Assembly: GCF_032884065.1 (NCBI RefSeq)
Contig: NC_088863.1
Span: 40,209,076 to 40,273,075 of the forward strand
Length of the DNA: 64,000 bases
Origin: Artemia franciscana
Taxonomy: Eukaryota; Arthropoda; Branchiopoda; Anostraca; Artemiidae
Direction of reading: 5' to 3'
Shown here: one piece after another, positions 45,545 through 59,989 of the stretch
How positions within the stretch are numbered: position 1 is the first letter of the stretch
Layout of the letters: the number at the start of each line of letters is the position of its first letter
The notes under the pieces: model-generated
Seen by the model: only the letters and a program-made list of their open reading frames with translations
Databases searched by the model: none
Told to the model about the DNA's origin: nothing
Position numbers and translations under genes: made by a program

Positions 45545-46448
45545 GGACAGGCAGTCATGTCGTCAATAAGTCGTCATTTACCAAACAATACAAACAATAA
45601 AGACAAATAAATTAGAGGCAACAACCCAACACAAGGGCTCAACAGGAGAATACACTTGCCTATAGGGTTTCGCCACATTAAATTCTCTACCCAGTCAAGT
45701 GTTGTGGCTACCACAGAATATCCATGGCATCCCCGTGTCAGGTATCACCCCCAAAATACATGCCTATGAAAAAAAAACCCAGCAAATGTAAAACAACCAA
45801 GTAACACCAAAATAAGCTTATCCTGTTAATATATCCCTCTTTTTAGCAAAAATAGGTAAACTAAATACGATAAATTTTACCAAATCCCAAATATTAACAC
45901 ATTGCAAAAAACCTGAGTGAACTAAACAATTATAGAATTCATCTTTACCATGTGGCTATTTTTAAAAAAAAAAATCCGCTCTATTAGAAACACAATTCAA
46001 AATAAATGGCGCTGCATCATCATTCCTCGAACCTCCGAAATTTGTTGAAAATTTCTTTAAGTATTTCCAGATAATTCTTTTGATATTTATTTAAAAGTTT
46101 GTTATAATGAAAACTAAATTTTTTAAATTGCCAAGTTAATTTATTTGCAGAAAAACCTCTTGATATTAATAAAACCTCTTGATAATCAATATAATTACTA
46201 CAAATCCTTGCATAACGAAGTAATTGTGAGAAAAACGCCGAATATGTGATATTTGAGTGTATATAACTTTCAGGGAATGGGAAACTAATCACTTGAAAAT
46301 CAAAATCATCCGTTTTATTATACATTTTAAAACTTAATTTATTATTATCACAAATATTAATATTTAAATCTAAGAAATGATCTTCATGACCAACGCCATG
46401 ACTAGGTTCAAGAGTAAGCTCTGACGGATATATATTTTTAGAAATATC
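45545..46448 (-). pseudogene. RT-associated C-terminal ORF of an unclassified retroelement, with 3' region
   Basis: The minus frame 46,448-46,020 reads [64 protein letters not shown], then a Phe/Lys/Tyr-rich end and a stop at 46,020. The DDF.F.I..FPF and Y..Y.SQL.RYAR.C series is familiar from a group of animal RT-bearing ORFs, but I cannot name the clade. It is cut at its N-terminal side by (AT)n and the next Helitron; the Tyr/Ile repeat that extends the frame is microsatellite. 45,545-46,019 is the probable 3' flank. Confidence 0.55.
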
Positions 46449-46450
46449 AA

Positions 46451-46545
<95 letters not shown>
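46451..46545. repeat. (AT)n microsatellite
   Basis: About 47 uninterrupted AT units, directly abutting the minus-strand Helitron end. Confidence 0.95.
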
Positions 46546-48472
<1,927 letters not shown>

Positions 48473-48639
48473 AGATATATATATATATATATTCACAGGT
48501 GGGACACAGGGACACAACTACAATGGCGCGTAACTAATATGGCGCGTAACGACTTACGCGTGCGGGGGGGGGGGGGGGGGTGCGAAGCGCCCCCACCATC
48601 TAGGTGATGGGGGGCGCGAAGCACCACCCCACCAGCTAG
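48473..48639 (+). mobile_element. Helitron 3' end, plus strand
   Basis: CACAGGTGGGACACAGGGAC, the GGCGCGTAAC segment, hairpin GATGGGGGGCGC-GAA-GCACCACCCCACC and CTAG at 48,636-48,639, then T. It abuts the 5' start of the minus copy, giving a head-to-tail arrangement through a short AT tract. Confidence 0.82.
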
Positions 48640-49130
48640 TTTAGTAAAAAAGCAAAAATAGTGATTCAGTGCAGTTACTAATATGTTTCAGATTAGCATT
48701 TTTGCTAATAAACCGCCTATGAAACTTCCTATTTTACAGTATTTGGTCAGGTCGAATTTTTGTCTTCATATTTATTTTTTTTTTTCTCTATATAATTTAT
48801 CAGTTCTAAATTAGATTTTCTTCTGTTAAAACATTTGGAAGTGGAGTGAATGGTGGATATGAATGTACCTCTACATCTGAAAATTTAACGGAAATGGAGC
48901 CATTGAAAAATAAGAAAGCAAGTATACATTTAAATATAATTCTCTAAATAAAAAAGAAATCATTGAAGAAGAGAATAGGACATAGTGCTTTTCATAACAG
49001 GATTTGTAATATAACTATACAGATTAAATCGATTGAAGTTTGATAATTAAAGTCAGTTGAAAGTAAGGGGGGTATTTATTCTGGGAATTATCTAATGGTT
49101 TTAATTTTTACTTCTAATACCTAGGGAATT
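48640..49130. other. No confirmed gene; weak plus-strand exon-like frame at 48,815-48,917
   Basis: After TTAG at 48,811-48,814 a frame reads FSSVKTFGSGVNGGYECTST and continues to AAGAAA|GCAAGT, which could only be a GC-type donor. Unrecognised and weak. The surroundings are AT-rich. Confidence 0.2.
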
Positions 49131-49210
49131 ATCTAATTCTACGAAATACACTATTAGAATCGCCTTGTCCAAAAATCCTATATAGGAAACTTACAGTCTC
49201 TTGGATTAAA
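49130..49210. repeat. Left part of a local repeat unit split by foldback copy B
   Basis: TACACTATTAGAATCGCC and AGGAAACTTACAGTCTCTTG match 51,820-51,880 and 51,640-51,660. The sequence continues at 50,953 after the foldback element. Confidence 0.7.
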
Positions 49211-50952
49211 TTAAATAAAAAAAAACTAATTTTTTTAGCTGAAAGTAAGGAGCGACATTAAAACTCAACACGAACAGAAATTACTCCGTATATGAAATGG
49301 GTTGTCCCCTCCGCAATCCCTCGCTCTTTACGCTAAAGCTTTTAATTGTTTTAAAAAATAGAATTGTGACAAACAGTCAAACTTTAGCGTAAACAGCGAG
49401 GGATTGCGGAGGGGACAACCCATTTCATATGCGGAGTAATTTCTGTTCGTTTTAAGTTTTAATCTCACTCCTTACTTTCAGCTAAAAAAATTGTTTTTTT
49501 TTTATTTAATTTCTGAACGTTTTTGAATTAATGCATGTTTGGTTTTGGCTCTCCGCACATAAATTATTAAAATGAAATTTGTATATTAAATCTTTTTTTG
49601 GCTAAATGGCTTTCTCTTAGTTTCGATCAGACGATTTTGAGAAATAAGGGGTGGAGAAGGAGGTCTAGTTGCCCTCCAATTTTTCGGCTACTTAAAAATG
49701 TAACTAGAACTTTAATTTTTAACGTATGTTTTTATTAGTAAAAAATGTACGTAACTTAAGAATTAACTTACGTAACAAACTTTCATAATCTAATATTTTT
49801 ATTATGTATTCGAGGGGGTTTGTACCCTCGTTAATACCTCGCTCTTTACACTAAATCGTAAGTTTTGTCCCAATTCTTTAAGAATGACCCCTGAATCCGA
49901 AAGGCCGTAGAATAAATAGTTGAAATTACTAAAAATACTTTAGCATAAAGAGCGAGGTATTTATCTCCTCCTAAATACCGGCTCTTTATGCTAAAGTATT
50001 TTTAGAACCCCTCATATGCGTAATAATCTCTGTTCGTTTGAAGTTTCAATGCTACTCCTTCCTTTCATTTGAAAAAAACGCTTTCATGTTTATTTTTCAT
50101 TGTTTTCTTATAGTAATGCTAGAAAATCCTGCGCTCTTTTCATTGAATTTTTCTTCCCCCATGACAGATTCCTCCAAGGAAAGATTCTCCAAAATATCCC
50201 CCTCCCCTCAGCTCCACCCCCAAACAAAATAAAATCCCCTTGAAAACGTCTGTACACTTCCCAATAACCATTAGAATATGTAAACACTGGTCAAAGTTTG
50301 TAACTTGCAGCCCCTTCCCCAGGGATTGTGGGGGAGTAAGTCATCCCCAAAGACATAGTTATTATGATTTTCGACTATGCTGAACAAAATGGCTATCTAA
50401 AAATTTTGATTCGTTGACTTTGGGAAAAAAATGAGCGTGGGAGGGGGCCTAGATACCCTCCAATTTTTTTGGTCACTTAAAAAGGGCACAAGAACTTTTC
50501 ATTTCCGTTAGAATGAGCCCTCTTGCGAAATTCTAGGACCACTTGGTCGATACGATGACCCCTGGGAAAAAGAAGAAAAAAAAAAACAACAAACACGTAC
50601 CCGTGATTTGTCTTCTGGCAAAAAATACAAAATTCCACATTTTTGTAGATAGGAGCTTGAAACTTCTACAGTAGGGTTCTCTAATACGCGGAATCTGATG
50701 GTGTCATTTTCGTTAAGATTCTATGACTTTTAGGGGGTGTTTCCCCCTATTTTCTTAAATAAGGCAAATTTTCTCAGGCTCGTAACTTTTGATGGGTAGG
50801 ACTAAACTTGATAAAACTTATACATTTAAAATCAGCATTAAAATGCAATTCTTTTGATGTAGCTATTGATATCAAAATTCAATTTTTTAGAGTTTTGGTT
50901 ACTATTGAGCCGGGTCGCTCCTTACTACAGTTCGTTACCACGAACTGTTTGA
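49211..50952 (+). mobile_element. Foldback element copy B
   Basis: Same structure as copy A: TTAAATAAAAAAAAACTAA start, inverted repeat (arms about 49,211-49,340 and 49,381-49,510), a second hairpin here with both arms adjacent (49,927-50,015), two ~275-bp-type units, and the terminal hairpin CAGTTCG/CGAACTG then TTTGA. Removing it joins GGATTAAA to TAACAAAG, which matches the related unoccupied sequence GGCTTAAATAACAAAG at 51,651-51,666. No target duplication. Confidence 0.85.
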
Positions 50953-51470
50953 TAACAAAGAAAACATGCTGGCTTGAAAACCATGAAAAATGGCTCTACC
51001 CACGAACATTTGCATCGACAGTATCTTTTACGATAATTTGTATCGACGGTATCTTTTTTTTTTTGTTTTTTCTCCCCAGCTAGCTGGGCACTGTAAAATT
51101 GTAGAGACCTGTTTAATGGCTCATTTTAAAACATATTGCTATATTTAGTGCCTGTTGTAATTAAAATATACATAGTTTTTAAAATAGAAGCACTTTTTCT
51201 ACAAAAAAACTGCATTTTCATGTACAAGCTTGATGAATGACATCATAATCGTAGGCTGTAACCATCTATAACGTAATAAGTGAATTTAATATCTATACAG
51301 ATTTATTTTGTTACAAGATAAAATAGGAAATACGTAATGGATCGAAAGGGTTTATTTTAAATGAAGACTATGTAATTTTCATCTGATATAGCTGAAACCT
51401 AGTAAACCACTGCACATAGTACCTAAAAGTCATGATAATACAAGCATTTTTTGAAAAGTTGCTTATCTGG
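50953..51470. other. No gene recognised
   Basis: Begins with the right part of the repeat unit interrupted by copy B, then AT-rich sequence with TATCGACGGTATCTTTT-like words repeated at 51,015 and 51,040. Confidence 0.4.
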
Positions 51471-51870
51471 GGTATTGTGCCATACTGAGGATTGTCTCTT
51501 AACATTCCAGTTAAGAAAAAGCCAATGGCTTTTTCTTGTTTGTAATTCGGGTTGCAGCGGTTGCTAGCCACGTAGCAAGATAAGCTCACGTTCCATAAGA
51601 AAATGCAATGGCCCAACGCAAAAGCTGCAATGCAAAAGCTTACAGTCTCTTGGCTTAAATAACAAAGACAATATGTGTTTGATAAACAAGAAAAGTGGCT
51701 TGAACTAAGAATATCAGGTTTGTAGCGGTAGCTAGCAACCTAGTAAAATACGATCACGTCCAATACCGAAAAATTTAACAACCCTTAACTCCTGAAAATA
51801 GTGTCAGATCAAAAAAAAAGTACACTATTAGAACTGCTTTGTCTGAAACCTCTTACATAGGAAACTTACT
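51470..51870. repeat. Locally repeated units of about 150-200 bp
   Basis: GTTGCAGCGGTTGCTAGCCACGTAGCAAGATA (51,552) matches GTTTGTAGCGGTAGCTAGCAACCTAGTAAAATA (51,720), in words shortened here. The CTTACAGTCTCTTGGCTTAAAT junction (51,640) matches 49,190 and, less well, 51,866. Several partial copies of one unit. Confidence 0.55.
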
Positions 51871-51874
51871 TTAC

Positions 51875-52009
51875 CTTGGATTGATTAACGAGGAAAACCA
51901 ATTGGCTAGAAACACAAGATAAGTTGCCTGAACTACGATATTCTGCATATAAGGCGTCTGTTTCTTCTTTCCTTTTCCTTCTCAAATAGTTATTAATAAA
52001 GCCCAATCG
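51875..52009 (-). CDS. Exon-like segment, 45 codons, protein not recognised
   Basis: The minus strand has a strong acceptor (TTTTTTGCTTTACAG) before 52,009 and a donor CAAG|GTAAAG after 51,875. The 135 bp are open in phase 0 at both ends: RLGFINNYLRRKRKEETDAL, YAEYRSSGNLSCVSSQLVFL, VNQSK. Highly charged in the first half. The donor side is related to the repeated units at 51,640 and 49,190, so this may be a duplicated exon or simply a repeat with splice-like borders. No family identified. Confidence 0.35.
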
Positions 52010-52549
52010 CTGTAAAGCAAAAAAACTGCATAAAAAAAAGGAGTCTTGGAACATCTTTAATATAAACCAATAAGAAAAAAAAGCTGTGCTGAGTGTTTCA
52101 TGCAACAAAACTACTAAAGAGAAGCAGTATATGATACGCAACCCCTCACTTTTTTTTATGACAAGCATTTTGGGTCCTATGCTTTTGATATACACTGATC
52201 TGTCTCTACATCTATAGTACTTGTCAAGGTCTTGAGTAATATCTAAAATATAGGTCGGAAACCTTAGCGCATTCCTTGGTTTTACCAGAACCTCCATTTT
52301 ACTCAGACAAGCTACAATCCAGTAGGTAAAATTGATTGTCTCCTCTCCCGTGAATTTTTTGGCTTGCTAATTTTATTAACCAGAATAGGGGATGCACGCA
52401 AACCTTTTGGGACAAGTGGTTCCCACTAGAAAGTTCACGAAAAATTGTCTTAGAACAGTAAAGATAATTACAAAACAATTTTCATCAGATACATGTTACA
52501 CGATTTTTTCTTCTAGAGTTTATACTTTGTTTTCCATCTGAGTCTACAG

Positions 52550-52649
52550 AAGGCCTCTGAGTTCAGTAATGAAGAACTGAGGAGAAGAGACGAGCAATGC
52601 AAGGATAAGGAGGAAACAAAGTCATTGAATGAGTTATTCCAACCTATAG
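52550..52649 (+). CDS. Exon resembling ZC3H15 (DRG family-regulatory protein 1)
   Basis: ZC3H15/DFRP1 is a cytoplasmic CCCH zinc-finger partner that stabilises the GTPase DRG1. Acceptors are at TTTTTTCTTCTAG (exon from 52,517) or CATCTGAGTCTACAG (from 52,550), both in the same frame. The donor is ATAG|GTAAGG after 52,649. Only this frame is open: KASEFSNEELRRRDEQCKDK, EETKSLNELFQPI plus one base. A charged helix ending in LNELF(K/Q)P(V/I) is the sequence just before the first zinc finger in ZC3H15. The CCCH exons expected next were not found within the window, so identity rests on this short exon. Confidence 0.42.
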
Positions 52650-52999
52650 GTAAGGTATTTTGCTAATTCCGTATTTATCGTGGGTGCAAACTAGGAAACA
52701 GACCCCTGCCCTTCCCCATGAAACCTTAGACACCATGCGCATTTTCAACCATTATGATCAAATGATTAAAGAATTTCCTTGCTCAGGCTCCTTTCCGCCC
52801 CTCAGTTCTATCAAAGTTTATTGTCTTAGTGCAAAGTTTAATATGTTATTATGTTTTCAATTCGTTCTAATCATAAGAACATTTGTGGTATTGCGTTCAA
52901 TCTCTTTTGGTACAGCTATGAGAAACGATGGATAGCAAATTTAGGTTAAGTTTCATACTTACAGAGTGTTAGGTTGCCAAAAACAAGACTTCTTAGTAT

Positions 53000-53195
53000 T
53001 CCCACTAGGGCCAAAATAAAAAATAGAGGACATGTTCCAAAGATGGATGGAAAAGACTATAATGTAAAATTTGAATGAAAAAAGAGTTCCATAGGAGGAA
53101 GCAAAGGTCTTAGCAGAATGGAAAAGAGGAGCATGTGAAGATGAGTTGGCCTAAGGTGGCTTGGTGTGATGACTTGGTGTCGGTAGTAGTAGTTT
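53000..53195 (+). mobile_element. LINE 3' end remnant with GTA tail
   Basis: GATGAGTTGGCCTAAGGTGGCTTGGTGTGATG followed by GGTAGTAGTAG at 53,180-53,191 parallels TGTTGGCCTCAGGTGGCTTGG and the TAG tail at 38,762-38,800. Strongly shortened upstream. Confidence 0.6.
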
Positions 53196-53362
53196 CATTT
53201 TAGTTTATTGTTGGCGATGAATTCAAATACCTAACATGTTTCTTACACTGTTATCCCAGAATTCTTATTGAAAACTATAGAAATTATGATTTAATGCACT
53301 CTTTCACAAATAGAAAAATATTTCTAAGGATATTTTGTCAATTTTATCATTACGACGAAGTT

Positions 53363-53960
53363 CCTTTTTATTTTAATTAAATAAAAAAAGTTTTTTTTTA
53401 AACAAAAGTAAAGAGCGAAGCTATGTCTTGAAAAGAGTAAAAATCAATTACAGAGATTAAAATAGACAATGAATTAAATGTTAAAAAACAAAAAACATTA
53501 GACTTAACAAAAATGAAACCAATAATAAACTTATGATATACCAAAAATAAAACTGATATTCACCTCAAAATTAAAATGAACAGAAATTACTAAATATATG
53601 AACTCCTTGTACCCCAATTATAGTAAAAACAAAACAAAACAGATCTTAAAAGACAACTATTAAAGTTAAAAGAAACAGACATTAGACTTAATAAAAAATT
53701 AAACCAACAATAAACTTGTCATGTACCAAAAACCGATACTCAGCTCAACTCAAGACGAACACAAATTACTGGATATTTGAACTGTGAAATTGGCTCCCTT
53801 CTATCCCCACATAGCGTAAGTAACCTTCACACTTCACCTTCACAAGTAATTTCGAGCGAGCGAGGCTAGGAGAGGGGTTTACTGGGTCTGAATCTCCCCC
53901 ATCCCACATAGTTAAGTCTGTCTCAAGAAAAAAGAAACGAAAATAAATATAAGAAAATTT
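53363..53960 (+). mobile_element. Diverged left part of the foldback family
   Basis: AATTAAATAAAAAAAGTTTT, AAGTAAAGAGCGAAGC, TTAAAATGAACAGAAATTAC, and again CAAGACGAACACAAATTACT occur in the order of the left arm at 39,141 onward, but the inverted partner arm is not conserved. Confidence 0.5.
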
Positions 53961-54500
53961 TTATGTCTTTTGAATAGTTTCTTTTTCCAAGCACTCCTTG
54001 CCCCCTTTTGCATGACTGACTGCTTGACAGGTCGATTCTAGGTTCAGGTAATTTCTCTGTTTTTTAGGTTTGACTTCATCAAGCATTAGTTTTTTGTCCA
54101 TTTAGTTTAGATTTGTTTAAATTTGACTTTCAGCGAAAAGGCCGAACAATATTGTCCTACCAAATTCTGTCATACATTTCTTGCGCAGCAAGGTGGCGAG
54201 ATAAATAAAAAAACACCTTGCTCCGACATATTAAGAATGTTTTTCATACTTGAAAGCATTCTCAAGAAAAACATTTTGGGAGGATAATGTTTGGTTAGTT
54301 TAAAACAAGATAAATATAATGTAGAGATTGGATTACAAAACTGCCAGCATCCCCCTCATGATATCCCGGAAGTTTAATTTTAATAAGCTATGCCGTTCCA
54401 AAAGTATTGCTGAGACGCCCTTTTGACAAACTGTAGGCACACAGTCTGTTTTGAATTCATTCAACTTTCTCCTCAACATTCCTTCAAATTTTCACTTCAA
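53961..54500. other. No gene recognised
   Basis: AT-rich, with no repeats that I can align to the rest of the window. Confidence 0.35.
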
Positions 54501-55460
54501 TAGTCTCAGCCTTGATGGGACTCGCTAAAGAAACAGTAGATGTAGTGGTAGAAGTCGTAGTATTGATAATGGTTTGTATTATAAAATATAATCGCATATA
54601 ACCGCATGGCTACCCTAACAAAAGTCAATTACAAATTAGCCAAAGCAACTAAGAAGAACCCATGAGAACCCTTGAATAGAGTCTTGAATAGACTTCATTC
54701 TACTATTTAGACAAAAAAAAAAAAACAAAAAACATTTAGATCTTTCAAATCAAATTAACGAAGTGCCTAAATAACCATAATAAGCTTGAAAAGCCGTGAA
54801 AATGTTAAAATGAAATGTATAAGCTGTCCTGACAGTCCAGAGGCACAATATGACTTTTCTCAAAGTCATGTGCCCAAAGATATTCAAATTCTGTGCCTTT
54901 TCTTGATTTAGTAGATGCTTTAAAAAGCTATTTTCTGGCTATTGACTTTGATAACTCTTCCTGTTTCATTATTATTAAGTGAAACAAGGCAAGGTTAGAA
55001 TGAAGTAATCTTGTTTGAAAATAAAAATATGAAATATAAACATTAAATTGAGTCATTTTGACATAAAACGTGTCATTTTGGTAGCCCTGGTAGTGTATGT
55101 TATTGGGCCTATCAGAGAACGTTGAGGGAGTGTTGAGGGTGTGTTTCAACTAAAATTCGAAACACATTAAGTATATACGGGTTGTAAAAAAGGCATAACT
55201 CAGGAATGACTAAGTATATTAATTTGGAACTTTCAGGAAATGACCAATTAATCAAAAAGGTAATTTTTGCAACTACTAATACTACTATTACTACGATTAC
55301 TACTACTAGTGCCGCTGTCACTGCCACTACTACTACTACTACTACCAATACATCTGCTGTTTCGATAACGAGTACTACCAAGGCTGAGGATATTGAAATG
55401 AACATCTTAGGAAATGCTTTGGGGAAAGTTGAACTAAATCAAAATATGCTATGACCATAC
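54500..55460. repeat. Repeat family with (ACT)n tract and GAAATTTCAGGAAATG-type flanks
   Basis: 55,215-55,400 has GGAACTTTCAGGAAATGACC, then ACT/ACC triplets interspersed (55,274-55,350), then AAGGCTGAGGATATTGAAAT. 54,480-54,570 holds a reverse-type counterpart (TCAATAGTCTCAGCCTTGAT, GTAGATGTAGTGGTAGAAGTCGTAG). The same combination closes the array at 6,060-6,120. ORFs over it are triplet artefacts. Confidence 0.55.
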
Positions 55461-55915
55461 ATATTGTAAAAATAACGTATAAAGAATACCTTTGGAACGC
55501 TTATTGTACCATATTCACACTTTCCCATCTAACTCACTTGCTGGGGCTCTCCATGCACCCAAACTAGCTCAAAACCACAAAGTTTCTTAGAATTTCATTG
55601 AAGCACATAGTTCTAATTTGGCTACTAGATGGACATAACCCTAAAGTCAACAGTTGAACACAGGCATTTCCTTCTGTAAAATATTGTTTTCTGAAAAAGT
55701 TCCTATTTCTTTTTGATTTGGAAAAGATTATATATTCAAAACTCTAAATATACATTTGACAATTAAATATGATACCATTTGTAGCGGAAAATATGACACA
55801 TTTTTTGAAACAATATGGAACCTGGGATGACACAAAAAGCACATTTTCGGAAAAAATATGACACACTCCTTAAAAAAAAAATTGGGAGCCCTGTATGTAT
55901 ACTACATCAGAATAA
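55461..55915. other. No gene recognised
   Basis: Contains repeated AATATGACACA words at 55,790, 55,825 and 55,855. No coding signal. Confidence 0.4.
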
Positions 55916-57760
55916 AAGCTATAGCGTCGCCTATAATAAGGGCCTGGTTCATGCTCCCAGAAACCCGGAGCAAGTGTCTAAAATCATGCACTGGGGGCAT
56001 ACATGGTTTTTATTGAAGGGGTAGTCGTATAAACTTTGGAAGGGGTTTATTTGATTGAAAATTGAAAGATCTAGTTCCTTTTTTGAGAGTCAAAAGTGGC
56101 CAGAGGGCAATTGGACCCCCGCTCACGCCCTATTTTACCAAAATATATCCAATCAAAATTTTAAGATCGCTGTTTTGTTCAAAATACTGCTAAGATCAGG
56201 TAATAAAAACTAAGGAGTCAAAATATCCCCCCTAGAGCCCAGGGTCAAGTGTCAAAAGCTATGTCCCGGGGTCATACTAGGTTTTTATGGAGGGGATGGT
56301 CGTATAAATTTTGGAGAGGGGTCATTTGATTGAAAAGTGAAAGTTCTAATTCCCTTTGAGTTAAAAACTGACCCCCCCCGCACCTTATCTTTTACAAATA
56401 CATCCGATCGAGTTTTCTCAGAAAGCCATTTTGTTCAAAATAAACCAAAGATCATGTAGTAAAAACTCAGGGTTTGACCCAGTCCCTTAGAGCCCCAGGG
56501 GAAGGGTTTCAAGTCATGCCCTAGGGGTGTTTGAGGTTTCTATAAAAGGGATGAACATATAAACTTTGAAGTAGGTTCATTTGATTGGAAATCGAAAGTC
56601 CTAGTTCCCATTTTAAGAGTCAAAAGCAATCAAAGTGCAACAGCCCCCCCCCCAACCGAGATCTCTTTTCCCCAAAATGCACCAAATCAAAATTTTGAGA
56701 TAGCTATTTTGTTCAAAATAGTTCATGTATCATATAGCAATGTGTCCGGGGTTAACATAACCCCCAGAGCCCAGGAGCAAGGGTTGTGAGGTACACCCTG
56801 GAGGCATATAAGGTTTTTATAGAAAAGGTGGCTGTACAAACTTTGGAGGAGGCTCGTTTGATTGGAAGCCCAAAATTTTATTTCCCTTTTGATGTTGTAA
56901 AAATGATCGAACTGTAACTAGCTATTTCCAATGCGCTCTTTTCTCCAAATGCATGTGACCGATTTTTTAAGACGAAAATTTTGTTCAAAATAGTCTAAAG
57001 ACCATGTAAAATGCCTTTGGGTTGACACAATCCCCACAGCCGGGGCGCATGGGCTATAATTTGTGCTGCAGGGTCAAATTATATGTTTATGGAAGGGGTG
57101 GCTGTATAGTCTATGGATAAGGCTCATTTGAGCAGAAATTGAAAGCTACAGTTTCATTTTAAGAGTCGAAAGTGATTGGTGGGCAGATAGCCTCACCCAT
57201 TTCCCCCAAATTCATTCGATCAAAATTTTGAGATAGTCATTTTGTTGGTAAGACCCCTAAGGGCCAGGGGGGTATGGGTTGTTAGTTATAACCCGGGGGC
57301 ATATAAGGTTTTTATGGAAGGGGTGGTAGTATAAACTTTGAAGGAGGCTTATTTCATTGGAAATTAGAAGTTCCAGTTCACTTTTAAGAGTCAAAAATGA
57401 TTGGAGGACAACTAGCCCTCCCCATACGTCCTCTTTTCCTCAAATGCATCCGATTGAGATTTTGAGAGATCTAATCTGTTCAAAATAGCCCAAAGATCAT
57501 ATAACAATACCTTCAGGATTAATAACAAACCCCAGATTTGGGAAGGGCAAGGGTTGTAAGCTATACCTCGGGGAATGTGTGTTTTCTTTTGAAGGGGTGG
57601 TTGTATAAAATTTTGGCCTATTTGATTGGAAAATGAAAGTTCTAGCTCCATTTTAAGAGTCAAAAATGAAGGGAGGGCAATCAGCACCCTACCCCCTTAA
57701 ACTCTTTTTCCCCAAGCGGATTCGATCAAAATTTTGAGATAATTGCATACTATTTATCAA
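55916..57760 (+). repeat. Best-preserved array of the ~275-bp unit, seven units
   Basis: The landmark GTTTTTATGGAAGGGGTGG starts at 56,006, 56,281, 56,536, 56,813, 57,084, 57,308 and 57,581, giving spacings of 275, 255, 277, 271, 224 and 273. Each unit continues with TATAAACTTTGGAAGGGG, CATTTGATTGGAAATTGAAA, GTTCTAGTTCCCTTTTAAGA, GTCAAAAGTGATCGAGGGCA, a CCCC tract, CCAAATGCATCCGATCAAAA, TTTTGAGATAGCCATTTTGT, TCAAAATAGTCCAAAGATCA, and a GAGCCC-GGGGCAAGGGTTG segment. It begins at the GCTATAGCG word that ends the reverse array at 42,226. Confidence 0.88.
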
Positions 57761-58036
57761 ATTGCTATAAATAGTGCCAATGATAAAGCAGGGATTAGCC
57801 TTTTAGGGTTAGAGAAAAGGGCAGTAACCAAACTCTCGTTTGCAGGGATTTTTATTCGTTTTGAGCTTGACTTGTACGTTCAATTAAGGTTTTACTTGTT
57901 TTAAGATTTATTTATTCATTTATATTAGTACCAGTTGTATGTTTTTTTGTTTCCTATGATTCTTTATTTTATTTCAGTTAGTTTTGGCTTTCATTTATTC
58001 TTTACAAGAAATTTTGATCGTTTTCAGTTCGAATTA
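57761..58036. other. Unassigned AT-rich sequence
   Basis: No gene. GATTTATTTATTCATTTATATTAGTACC resembles retroelement UTR but matches nothing else here. Confidence 0.35.
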
Positions 58037-59900
<1,864 letters not shown>

Positions 59901-59989
59901 TTATACATCTTTATTTCTGCTGATCTTACGTTTAATACGGCCTTTAATTTTATTTAAAAAAATCTTTTTCAGAAAGATTTTTTAAACTA

